The notes under the pieces: generated by a model
Database searches by the model: none
The model's input: only the letters and a program-made list of their open reading frames with translations
What the model was told of the DNA's origin: nothing
Source: CBDDRG01 sp965232975
GTDB lineage: Bacteria; Pseudomonadota; Gammaproteobacteria; Pseudomonadales; Porticoccaceae
Assembly: GCA_965232975.1 (NCBI GenBank)
Contig: CBDDRG010000206.1
Span: 1-16,738 of the forward strand
DNA length: 16,738 nucleotides
Direction of reading: 5' to 3'
Made by a program: the position numbers and the translations under genes
In this document: piece by piece, positions 9,753 to 16,600 of the stretch
Numbering within the stretch: position 1 is the stretch's first letter
How the letters are laid out: each line of letters starts with the position of its first letter

Positions 9753-10307
9753 TCACTGCAACGGCCAGAATAGGCCGAGACTGATGACACCATAAAGACC
9801 GGCCTGGCGCGGGTGCTCCTCGGCGAGCGCGGCCAAGCGATAGAAAACGGCGCGCGCGAGCCTGCCCTCCATGCCTCCGCGCACGTGCAGGTAGGGCGCG
9901 GGTTCGCCGCTGACGGGGCCACTGGCGACGCGCAGCGGGTTTTCGGCGCCGGCGACCACCCGGTCGCCGGTGAGCGTGGTAAACACCAGCGCCTGCTGGT
10001 CGTGGCGCCGATACACGTCGACATCGATGACGAAAAAAGGCGCGTCTTCAACCTGGATACGCCATTTTTCTTCCGGGGTGACCAGATAGTAGTGATCCCC
10101 TTCGCGCTTGAGCAGGCCGGCAAACAGTTTGACGAGGGGCGCACGGCGAATGGGCTCGCCTAGGTGATACCAGGTGCCGTCGCGGGCGATGCGCATATCC
10201 ATGTCTCCGCTCAGCCGCGGCTGCCACCGAGCCACCGGCGGCAGCGCCGCCACACCCGCCGCCTGTGCCTGCAACAGATCCGCAAACAGATCCCGGCAAT
10301 CAGCCAC
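9753..10307 (-). CDS. DUF1285 domain-containing protein
   Basis: A 184-residue protein recognised as DUF1285 by GDMDMRIARDGTWYHLGEPI (34-53) followed by PLVKLFAGLLKREGDHYYLV, PEEKWRIQVEDAPF and a C-terminal Leu-rich segment. Members occur widely in Proteobacteria and have no settled function. No signal peptide or membrane segment is seen, so it should be cytosolic. The GTG start lies 8 bp after the TetR stop codon and has no strong ribosome site. Translation coupled to the TetR gene would explain this. An ATG at residue 36 is possible, but it would begin inside the conserved motif. The tight spacing suggests co-transcription with the TetR gene. Confidence 0.82.
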   Translation of the reverse strand: MADCRDLFADLLQAQAAGVAALPPVARWQPRLSGDMDMRIARDGTWYHLGEPIRRAPLVKLFAGLLKREGDHYYLVTPEEKWRIQVEDAPFFVIDVDVYRRHDQQALVFTTLTGDRVVAGAENPLRVASGPVSGEPAPYLHVRGGMEGRLARAVFYRLAALAEEHPRQAGLYGVISLGLFWPLQ

Positions 10308-10315
10308 GAGCGGAC

Positions 10316-11098
10316 TCAGTCGCCACGCAACTGCCCGCGATTGCCCATGGTGACCCCGATGCGCGCAATGAAGCGCATGACATCGTCGCGGTCGTCGAAT
10401 TGATCGGCAACGCTCTTGTTGAAACAGATATCGACCGCCCCTTGCGCCAACGCCCAGCAGGCCAGGTAATGGTAGTGGGGAGGCACATCTTCGAGCAGAC
10501 CGCGCGCGATGAGCTTGGCGACCATGTCGTTGAGGGCAGCGATGGACGAACTGCGCAGGCGGTGCAGGTGCTCCATCTGCGCCGCCACCGCGGGGTCGGA
10601 TTCGAGGCGCAGTTCGAGCCGCTGCACCAGGCGGTCGAGAGCCGGATCGGCCAGGCGGCTGTCGAAATAGGCTTTCGCCGCCGCCCCCCGATCACCCTGT
10701 TCGGTGGCGGCGATACCGGCCCTGACCTGGATGGCGATGCGCTGCTCATAGTCGAGGACGATGCGCAGCATGATTTCCGCCTTGCACTCGAAATGCTTGT
10801 ATACGGTGCCCTTGCCGATCCCCGCCGCACTGGCGATCGCCGCGACCGTGACCTGATCGACACCCTGGCGGAGCAGCAGGTGCAGCGCGGTGTCCACGAT
10901 GCGCTGCTCCCGAACCAGGAGGCGGCGCTTTTTCTCGCGGATTTTGTCGGTACTGCTGGCGGTGGCCACGGCGTCGCTGTCGGCCTCATTGGCGGATCCA
11001 CAGGGGGCTTGCACTGGCACCAGCGCAGCCGGGGCATTGTCGCATCGGCGGGCGTTTGCCGGCAATCGCCAGCGGCCTCCGGCGTCCCACCCCGGCAT
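10316..11098 (-). CDS. TetR/AcrR-family transcriptional regulator
   Basis: A 260-residue repressor-type protein. The N-terminal DNA-binding domain spans about residues 60-112. It includes RIVDTALHLLLRQGVDQVTV and the recognition helix region IASAAGIGKGTVYKHF (88-103), the strongest TetR signature. The rest is helical and should bind an unknown ligand and form the dimer. Before the domain is an unusually long low-complexity segment of about 55 residues, ending in a basic REKKRR stretch. The true start could be one of the GTG codons near residues 27-29, although GAGG does precede the ATG at 11098. It is followed by the DUF1285 gene 8 bp away and lies 76 bp after the TPR gene on the same strand. 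Autoregulation or control of its neighbours is plausible but no operator was identified. Confidence 0.9.
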   Translation of the reverse strand: MPGWDAGGRWRLPANARRCDNAPAALVPVQAPCGSANEADSDAVATASSTDKIREKKRRLLVREQRIVDTALHLLLRQGVDQVTVAAIASAAGIGKGTVYKHFECKAEIMLRIVLDYEQRIAIQVRAGIAATEQGDRGAAAKAYFDSRLADPALDRLVQRLELRLESDPAVAAQMEHLHRLRSSSIAALNDMVAKLIARGLLEDVPPHYHYLACWALAQGAVDICFNKSVADQFDDRDDVMRFIARIGVTMGNRGQLRGD

Positions 11099-11174
11099 CA
11101 GGCGGCCTCACCCCGGCCTGAGGCGCTGCGCTCGTCCCGCCGCGAGCGATATCAATCGGCGGGCAGCGTCCGCG

Positions 11175-13445
11175 CTACCCCAGCGCGCCACATTTGCGCT
11201 GCTGGGCAGCGACGGCGAGCTGCTTCTTCTCGTCGGCGGTCAACAGATGTTTATAGGTGGATAGCCGTTCGACCAGACTGCAGGCGTCCCGCCCGCGAGC
11301 GGGCAGTTCCGACAACAGCTCGAGGCGCTTTAACATGGATGATCGCCAGCGCGGTGAACCATCCGGTTCGCCACCACTGATCTTCGCCCAGCCCCGCTCG
11401 GCGTCGGCCGGCTGGCCGAGTTTCTCTGCGGTCTGGGCATAGGCCATCCAGGCATCCCCGGATTTGGGGAAGTCCCGAATCATTTTTTGCGCGAGCGCGA
11501 GGGCCTCGGCGCCCCGGTCGCCAGCGGCCAGCGCGCGAATCTGGATCAGCCGAATCTGGCGCTGATCCTGGGTCTGCCCGGCCAACGCCGGGTAGAAGGC
11601 CTCGCAGAGTGCCGCGACCCGGAGATAATCACCCATGCGCTCCTTGACGACCAGGAACTGATAGATCTCCTTCTGCTCGTACGGCGCCGCCTTGCGGCCG
11701 CCAAGCTGGCGGATAAAGCCATCCAGCGCGGCGGGCTGACTGGCATCGAGGGCGCGCAGCTTGGCCCACAGCAGCACGCCCTTGATGTTGTCGTCGGTGG
11801 TGGGCTCGGCCCAGAGCGCCTCGATCTCCTTCAGTACCTTCTGCTCGTCGCCACCGACGGCGGCGCGCATCTGCAACGCCAGCGCACGAAACCAGGGCTC
11901 CTTGCGCTGTTTGCGGGGTAGATCCGCAAGATTCTTGAGGATGCTCGCCGCGAGCGTGCGCGACCCGGCAATATCGGCGTCAAACGCCGCCTTGTTGAAG
12001 GCGGCGAGCTGGCGCTGCAGATCCGCAGCCCCGACACTGGCCGCGAGCCTGCGATCCCGCTTCGCGGCCTGCAGGTGGCGATTCGCCGCGGCGCTGTCAT
12101 CGCTCACCTGGGCCAAGGCCAGATGGGCGCTGCCAATGTCGGGATCTTTCGGGCTCGCGGCCAGAAACGCGGTCGCGGAGGCGCGCAGGGCCTTGCGATT
12201 GACCGGGTTGTCGGCCTTCGCGAAGATCGCGCTGTCGATCAAAAACGCCAACTTGGGCAGGGCGGCGGCGACCCCCGCCGGCAGGCCCGAGGTCTTGCGC
12301 AACACCGCGACCTCGGCGCGCGCGTCCTGGGGCAGATTGGCTTTCAGCAGGGACACCACATAGTGGTAGTGGAAGATACCCGTGCTGATCGGCAGCTTCT
12401 GGCCGCCCTTGTCCTTGAACTCCCTGAACTTGAACACCGTGGTCGTGTACTGCTGATAGGCGTAGGCGTATTCAGCGTCGATCAGCAGCGACAGCACGCC
12501 CAGATCCTGGCCGGCGATCTCATCCCGGTAGGTCAGCAGGCGGGTCAGCAGTGCATCGTTGAGCCCCCCCGCCGCGATGATCCGGCGCAGGTTCTTGCCC
12601 GCGTCGATGGCGCCGGTTTTCTTCCGACGCTGTTGTTCGAGCAGCGTGAAGGCCTCCTCGGTCAGGGTATTGATCTCCGCCGACGCGGCGCCGGATTTGG
12701 CGGTACTCGCGGCCGCGATCTGCTTGCCCTTGCGGGCGGCGAGCGCGGTCAGCTCCTTCTGGGCGATCTCCCGCACCGGGTTGGTGCTGTCCTGACCCAG
12801 CGCCGTCACCAGGCGCTGGAAGCGCTGCTCGGCTACCTCGGGCTCACCCCGGGTCATCGCGACATAGCCCATGCCCAGCCAACTGCCGTACACGATGCCC
12901 GGATAGAGGATGCGCACCGACGACTGCTGAAACCCCTGCTCGGCCGGATTCAGCCACTTCACCTGTTCGCGGTGGCTCGGCGGATAGGTTTGCGCCACCG
13001 CCAGCAGCGCCCAGGCGCGCCAGTAGTTGAAGGCCGCGGCCGCGTAGTTGATGTTGTGCCAGGCGTCGGAGCGGTACAGCGACTCCAGCGCCGCCTCGTT
13101 GTCCCCGGTCTGCGCTTCCAGACCGCGGATCTTGGCCCGGCAACTGTCCTGCAATGAACCACCCAGTTTGGCGAACTGCTCGAAGATTCCCCGCTCCGTG
13201 GTTTTGTCGCGCGCCCGCGCCACCAGTTTGCCGAAGGTGTCCGCCGCCACCACGAACTGATCGACCGTCAGGCCGGCGCCGTCCTTGCCGATCTGCCGGG
13301 CGATCTCTTGGGCCAGCGCCAGAATCTGGCCGCCGTTGTCGGTTTTATCGACCTGCCTGGCGATTTCCGCCACATCCCGGCCTAGGGCGGGGGCCATCAG
13401 CCCCAGGCAACAACTCGCCACCAGTAGCCACTTGCGCAACTTCAT
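11175..13445 (-). CDS. Periplasmic TPR-like repeat protein, function unknown
   Basis: A 756-residue exported alpha-helical repeat protein. The N-terminus MKLRKWLLVASCCLGLMAPALG is a signal peptide. Cleavage after ALG (residue 22) is favoured. C12 in VASC resembles a weak lipobox, but the hydrophobic stretch before it is short. The body is rich in paired Ala/Leu helices. The clearest TPR-like unit is near residues 645-690 (ALALAQKMIRDFPKSGDAWM then AYAQTAEKLGQPADAERGWA), and weaker ones are scattered through the rest. No catalytic motif was found. Its ATG overlaps the stop of the VWA gene as ATGA, so the two are translationally coupled and probably act together, this protein perhaps as a periplasmic scaffold for the VWA domain. 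I do not recognise a named family. Confidence 0.82.
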   Translation of the reverse strand: MKLRKWLLVASCCLGLMAPALGRDVAEIARQVDKTDNGGQILALAQEIARQIGKDGAGLTVDQFVVAADTFGKLVARARDKTTERGIFEQFAKLGGSLQDSCRAKIRGLEAQTGDNEAALESLYRSDAWHNINYAAAAFNYWRAWALLAVAQTYPPSHREQVKWLNPAEQGFQQSSVRILYPGIVYGSWLGMGYVAMTRGEPEVAEQRFQRLVTALGQDSTNPVREIAQKELTALAARKGKQIAAASTAKSGAASAEINTLTEEAFTLLEQQRRKKTGAIDAGKNLRRIIAAGGLNDALLTRLLTYRDEIAGQDLGVLSLLIDAEYAYAYQQYTTTVFKFREFKDKGGQKLPISTGIFHYHYVVSLLKANLPQDARAEVAVLRKTSGLPAGVAAALPKLAFLIDSAIFAKADNPVNRKALRASATAFLAASPKDPDIGSAHLALAQVSDDSAAANRHLQAAKRDRRLAASVGAADLQRQLAAFNKAAFDADIAGSRTLAASILKNLADLPRKQRKEPWFRALALQMRAAVGGDEQKVLKEIEALWAEPTTDDNIKGVLLWAKLRALDASQPAALDGFIRQLGGRKAAPYEQKEIYQFLVVKERMGDYLRVAALCEAFYPALAGQTQDQRQIRLIQIRALAAGDRGAEALALAQKMIRDFPKSGDAWMAYAQTAEKLGQPADAERGWAKISGGEPDGSPRWRSSMLKRLELLSELPARGRDACSLVERLSTYKHLLTADEKKQLAVAAQQRKCGALG

Positions 13446-14623
13446 AGCCCCTCCAGCAACAGTGCCATTTCGCTCGCGAACTGCCCGCCCATGATCAGGC
13501 TCACCAACTGGCGGGTGACGCGGACATCGCCGTCCATGGTGGCGGCCACTCCGTTCGACGCCTGCGCGACCTCTTGATAGGCGAGCATGGGCTTGGCGAT
13601 GAACAGCCCGCGATCGACCTTGCGCCCGACGATGGCTTCGAGCAGCGCCGGATTGGCGTCATGGCTGATGTCGAGCGCGGAGATGTCCCCGCCCCCGGCG
13701 CCAAAGTCCTTGGCCAGCTTCATCATGCGCTGGCGCGCGTCGGGTCGCGGCGGCGCGTCGCCGATCAGGATGACCACTTTTTTGGCGCCCATGCGCCAGC
13801 CGCTTTGCCGCAGTGCCGTGTTCAGGCCTTCATCGATGGCCTCCGACACATCGCCGCCACCGACGGAGCGCAGCGTACCCAGAAACCCCTGGAGGCGGCG
13901 GAGACTGAAGGTCAAAGGCTGCACGCGGGTCACATAGTCGGGGCTGTCGAAATCCCGGTAGGCGACCACGCCGAAGCGGGAAATGGGCACCAGCAGACGC
14001 ACGCCATCGACGATGTCGGAGATGCGCTCGTTGAGTTCGGCGATGATCCAGCCCATGGAACCCGTGGTGTCGACCACGAACACGACGTCGAGCCCGGTCG
14101 CGCGGAGCCCCTGGACATAGGCGGCAAAACGATTCGTCGAGTTGCTGAGACCGTTGCCGATACCGGTGCCGAAACCCGCCAGGCCCTGGCCGGCGGTGAC
14201 GGTGTTGGCCAGCAGCGGAACCTCCAGGCCGGCGGCGCCCTGCCCGCCCGCACCCTGGCTACCCGCCGAACTCTGGCCACCGGCGGCCGCCTCCATCGCC
14301 AGGTTGACATCGGGCGGTGGCGGCTCGACCGCGGTGGTCGGCACCAGCACGGGGGGCGGTTCGAATTCGATCGGATCCTCGAACACCAGATCTTCCTTTT
14401 TCTCCGGTTCGGGGGGTTTTTCCTCCTCCGGCGGGGGCGCAACCGGATCCGCCACTACTTCGACGGCCTGCTCATCCTTGGCGACGCGCTCGCCGGACTT
14501 GCCGATGGTGCGCACCGCCTGCCACGAAAACAGCAGGTGGATGATCAGCGACACCAGCAACAGGCTCAGCCAAAAACTGGTCGATCTCAACCACTTCAAT
14601 CGCTCCGGAATTATCGGCACCAC
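13442..14623 (-). CDS. Membrane-anchored VWA-domain protein with TonB-like architecture
   Basis: In the longest frame (413 codons from a TTG at 14683), a single membrane helix (about 36-53, SFWLSLLLVSLIIHLLFSW) is followed by a Pro/Glu-rich spacer (about 82-124) and a Gly/Ala/Gln-rich stretch (134-152). A C-terminal von Willebrand A domain runs from about 197 to 400. The MIDAS signature is DTTGSMG (D205, T207, S209), with GGGDVSEA (276-282) and IGDAPP (307-312) as the later loops. The architecture places the VWA domain in the periplasm, like TonB/TolA. I chose the GTG at 14623 (residue 21) because GGAG lies five bases upstream; the TTG has no ribosome site. An adjacent GTG at 14620 is equally possible. 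Its stop overlaps the TPR gene start. It may bind a metal-dependent protein partner; the process is unknown. Confidence 0.88.
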   Translation of the reverse strand: MVPIIPERLKWLRSTSFWLSLLLVSLIIHLLFSWQAVRTIGKSGERVAKDEQAVEVVADPVAPPPEEEKPPEPEKKEDLVFEDPIEFEPPPVLVPTTAVEPPPPDVNLAMEAAAGGQSSAGSQGAGGQGAAGLEVPLLANTVTAGQGLAGFGTGIGNGLSNSTNRFAAYVQGLRATGLDVVFVVDTTGSMGWIIAELNERISDIVDGVRLLVPISRFGVVAYRDFDSPDYVTRVQPLTFSLRRLQGFLGTLRSVGGGDVSEAIDEGLNTALRQSGWRMGAKKVVILIGDAPPRPDARQRMMKLAKDFGAGGGDISALDISHDANPALLEAIVGRKVDRGLFIAKPMLAYQEVAQASNGVAATMDGDVRVTRQLVSLIMGGQFASEMALLLEGL

Positions 14624-14758
14624 AACGTCTCCAAACCACAGCCTGCCAATGGCCTCGACCCGTCGCCGCGGCGACCGGATCAACGCCGGTTGTTATCGAT
14701 CAAGTTTAGGCGCGGACCCCGATTGAGGGTTCCTGTCGAACGCCGTGTCGGGCGCGGG

Positions 14759-14764
14759 ATTATA
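14759..14764 (-). promoter_or_regulatory. Possible -10 element for the VWA-TPR series
   Basis: The minus strand reads a perfect TATAAT here, about 136 bp before the preferred VWA start and in an otherwise GC-rich stretch. No good -35 hexamer lies 16-18 bp upstream, so this is a candidate only. Confidence 0.3.
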
Positions 14765-15179
14765 GTTATCGCGGCCTGCAACGCCGTTTTGACATCGCCG
14801 GCAACACCGGCAGGCGCGCTGCGGCGAGCCGGTCACTCCGCACCCGTCAAAATCCAGATCGCCGCGAACAGCTTGTGGGCAACTGGTGGGCTTGCTCCGC
14901 GAGCGTCGCACCAAAGCATTCAGGCATCGCTCACTTTTTGGTGACGAAAACCGAATCGCGTCGGCGCTCGTCTGGTCATGAAAACGCGGGCGGTCGGTTA
15001 TACAAGGTATGGTGCGCCCACGGCCACCAGTAAAGTAAGAGGGCGCGTGCTTGTCAAGGACGGGGTGGGTGAGGAGCGGTTGACCCGGTGCGCTCGGTGC
15101 CTTCCAGGTGGTGCTGGAAGCGCCGGGGTATCCCTGTTCCGGTGGCAGTTGCTCGTCGATCAGTTGCTGCTCCGTATTA
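14765..15179. other. Intergenic region without a convincing gene
   Basis: No reading frame here looks real. A plus-strand frame beginning at 14978 runs through the transposon end and the small element downstream, but it has no ribosome site or domain. CGCCGG and its inverse form a small inverted repeat near 14796-14811. I recognise no RNA gene. Confidence 0.4.
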
Positions 15180-15217
15180 GTGGTTGTCTCAGAAAACGGA
15201 AAAAATCGTACGCTAGG
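15180..15217 (+). mobile_element. Tn3-family (Tn21-like) 38-bp terminal inverted repeat
   Basis: Compared from memory with the 38-bp Tn21 end, about 31 of 38 positions match, including an unbroken GTCTCAGAAAACGGAAAA (15186-15203) and the inner ACGCTA. The outer end is at 15180 and the inside points right, so the transposon body would extend rightward over the toxin-antitoxin genes. No transposase, resolvase or opposite end is in the window, so the element may continue past 16738 or be a decayed remnant. The inner tip reads CTAG where Tn21 has CTAAG, and a small element has inserted exactly there. Confidence 0.72.
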
Positions 15218-15379
15218 GGCCTGTCGGACTTGAGCGTCCGTAGCGAGGGAAAGTCCGATTTGAGGCAGATTTTGCGCAAATTTGCGGCGAATAGTTGGGG
15301 GTTATTCAACGAAAACTTGCGAAAAATATGGCCAAATTCGGCTTTTCCGCAGTAGGACAGTCTCAAGTCCGACAGGCTC
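15217..15379. mobile_element. MITE-like element, 163 bp, CTAG target duplication
   Basis: The left end (15217-15234) and right end (15362-15379) match in inverted orientation at 17 of 18 bases, reading GRGCCTGTCGGACTTGAG inward. Both ends are flanked by the 4-bp palindrome CTAG (15213-15216 and 15380-15383), the expected target duplication. The interior is less GC-rich than its surroundings, and neither strand has an in-frame stop in one frame across most of its length. It cannot encode a transposase and would need one supplied in trans. CTAG duplications and GRGCCTG ends are seen in some IS5-like groups, which is a suggestion only. Confidence 0.75.
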
Positions 15380-15400
15380 CTAGGCCTGCGCTTTCGCCAT

Positions 15401-15709
15401 TCACGGCGTTTGTTGCGCCCTGTGCTTCACTCTCAAAATCTCGACGGCGCGCGCCTCGTCCAGCACGCGATAAAAAATGATGTAGTTCCGCTGCGCGACC
15501 AGCTCGCGCAGGAAGGCCGGCAGACCCGGCCTGCCAGTGCGGCCAAGTTTCGGATGCTGCGCAAGCGGCAACACCTTGGCGCGCAGCTCCTGGCCGAATT
15601 CCTCGGCTCTGATCGGGTTGCCCTGGGCGATGTCGTCAACGATGTTGCCTAAGTCGGCCTCGGCAATCGGTCGCCAGACGATGCTGTAAGGGGTCTTGGG
15701 CTTGGTCAT
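15401..15709 (-). CDS. Type II toxin, RelE/ParE superfamily
   Basis: A 102-residue protein of typical ParE/RelE size. It has the initial PYSIVWRPIAEADLGNIVDD helix region, the central HPKLGRTGRPG turn (52-62), and the closing strands YIIFYRVLDEARAVEILRVK with HRAQ (76-99), which are hallmark ParE features. ParE toxins poison DNA gyrase, whereas RelE toxins cleave mRNA on ribosomes. The sequence favours ParE, but the target is not certain. It lies 20 bp downstream of the antitoxin gene on the same strand, the usual antitoxin-first order. Its position inside a Tn3-type end fits a passenger addiction module that stabilises the element. Confidence 0.9.
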   Translation of the reverse strand: MTKPKTPYSIVWRPIAEADLGNIVDDIAQGNPIRAEEFGQELRAKVLPLAQHPKLGRTGRPGLPAFLRELVAQRNYIIFYRVLDEARAVEILRVKHRAQQTP

Positions 15710-15729
15710 GGGTCAGTTGGCCTGCTGAC

Positions 15730-16182
15730 TCATGCTCGCTTGGCTCCTGCGGCCTTGTGGCGCGCAATGCGCGCATCCATCCGGGCCATGACTTCATCGT
15801 GCGGGATGCTCGGCCGGGGGTCGTCAATGGATGCCTGAATCTCACCGGCCAGCCACTGGTTATAGGCGGCGGCTTCATGCGCTCCACGCATGGCCTCGGC
15901 TCGGCTCTGCCGGCTGCGGGTCATGTCCTTTTGTTCGGGGTTCCAGTTAGTGGCGTCGAGCTGCGCAACGGCAATGCCCAAGTCACGCAAGACGATCATC
16001 GCGGAAGTGGGGTTGCCAAAGCGGCGCGGCTCCGTGCTGCGGGCCTTCGCCAAAAAGGCGTCTTGGCCGCTGCGGGTTGCGATTTCAACGAAGAAGCCGC
16101 CGCCCTGCCCTTTCAGGGTTACACCCATCACGCCGCCGGCGCTGGCCGTGGCGCGTAGCTGCTCTAGTGTCATGCTGTGCAT
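15730..16182 (-). CDS. Antitoxin of the ParE-type module, with extended N-terminal domain
   Basis: A 150-residue partner of the downstream toxin. The C-terminal part (about 97-150), with YNQWLAGEIQASIDDPRPS, IPHDEVMARMDARIARHKA and a basic tail, resembles the toxin-binding tail of ParD/RelB-like antitoxins. The N-terminal 80 residues (GVTLKGQGGGFFVEIATRSG, RRFGNPTSAMIVLRDLGI) form a separate, probably DNA-binding or dimerising domain that makes this protein about twice the length of a classical ParD. Residues 86-104 are a charged linker. A TTG at 16200 would extend it by six residues, but AAGGAG six bases before the ATG at 16182 settles the start. Autorepression through the upstream AT-rich repeats is likely. 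Confidence 0.82.
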   Translation of the reverse strand: MHSMTLEQLRATASAGGVMGVTLKGQGGGFFVEIATRSGQDAFLAKARSTEPRRFGNPTSAMIVLRDLGIAVAQLDATNWNPEQKDMTRSRQSRAEAMRGAHEAAAYNQWLAGEIQASIDDPRPSIPHDEVMARMDARIARHKAAGAKRA

Positions 16183-16194
16183 GGTGCGCTCCTT

Positions 16195-16249
16195 TATCAA
16201 TCAAATGTTACTTGATAGTCTTAATTGTGCATGATTGATAGATATCATG
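16195..16249 (-). promoter_or_regulatory. Operator/promoter region of the toxin-antitoxin module
   Basis: This is an AT-rich stretch just before the antitoxin gene. It holds two direct copies of TTGATAG (16212-16218 and 16235-16241) and one inverted TATCAA (16195-16200). The palindrome CATGAT-N8-ATCATG spans 16230-16249 and contains a tighter TGATA-GA-TATCA. Clustered short repeats like these are common binding sites for antitoxin autorepressors. I could not pick a confident -35/-10 pair. Confidence 0.5.
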
Positions 16250-16600
16250 AAAGCGGTTAGCGGTCCCTAAACGGTCGTTTTGTGGGAATTACAGGCCGCA
16301 CTCCATCAACCGTTGAACACGACTTAATGATCGTAATACGTCTGGCGGCACCGGGTTTCAATCAAATCGGATACCGCTTTTTTCACTTTTGTCGCCATCG
16401 CCGGCGAGAAAATCCACATCGTCGGAGAATTGCGCAGGCAGCATCGCAAGGCAGGATGCGCGCCAGCGACGGCACTTTGAGAGGGGTCAAAGCACCCCGG
16501 GAAATGTTCGAGCATTTTCTGAACAGACTTCTCCTACAGTCTCGTTAGGCCCATTGAAAGGCTGTATGGTAGCCTGCTTCCCGAAACCTTGGAGGAGCTC
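16250..16600. other. Region between toxin-antitoxin module and partial gene, possible gene debris
   Basis: No intact gene is convincing. Both strands have short open frames of 60-90 codons without recognisable domains or ribosome sites. On the minus strand around 16370-16430, one frame reads FSDDVDFLAGDGDK before a stop. This faintly recalls the SDD/SED-x-D motif of nucleotidyltransferase-type toxins, but the flanking frame is broken, so this may be a decayed gene or chance. No second Tn3-type end or obvious res site was found here. Confidence 0.3.

Noticed and set aside
12075..13157. Plus-strand open frame of 360 codons opposite the TPR gene
   Set aside because: Shadow frame with no start signal or family resemblance. 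The minus-strand gene is coupled to the VWA gene by an ATGA overlap.
14624..14683. TTG start for the VWA protein at 14683
   Set aside because: No ribosome site precedes the TTG. GTG codons at 14623 and 14620 follow a GGAG at good spacing and keep the membrane helix.
13574..14944. Plus-strand open frame of 456 codons opposite the VWA gene
   Set aside because: High GC produces long antisense frames. This translation is His/Arg-rich with no recognisable domain, while the minus strand has an intact MIDAS and membrane helix.
14978..15355. Plus-strand 125-codon open frame
   Set aside because: It runs across the Tn3-type end and the MITE-like element, has no ribosome site, and its C-terminal half is simply the translated element.
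16183..16200. TTG start extending the antitoxin by six residues
   Set aside because: AAGGAG sits within this stretch and directs translation to the ATG at 16182.
16201..16250. AT-rich TTGATA-containing repeats considered as a CRISPR or plasmid iteron array
   Set aside because: There are too few copies, they are irregularly spaced, and there is no repeat-spacer structure or replication gene. An antitoxin operator explains them better.
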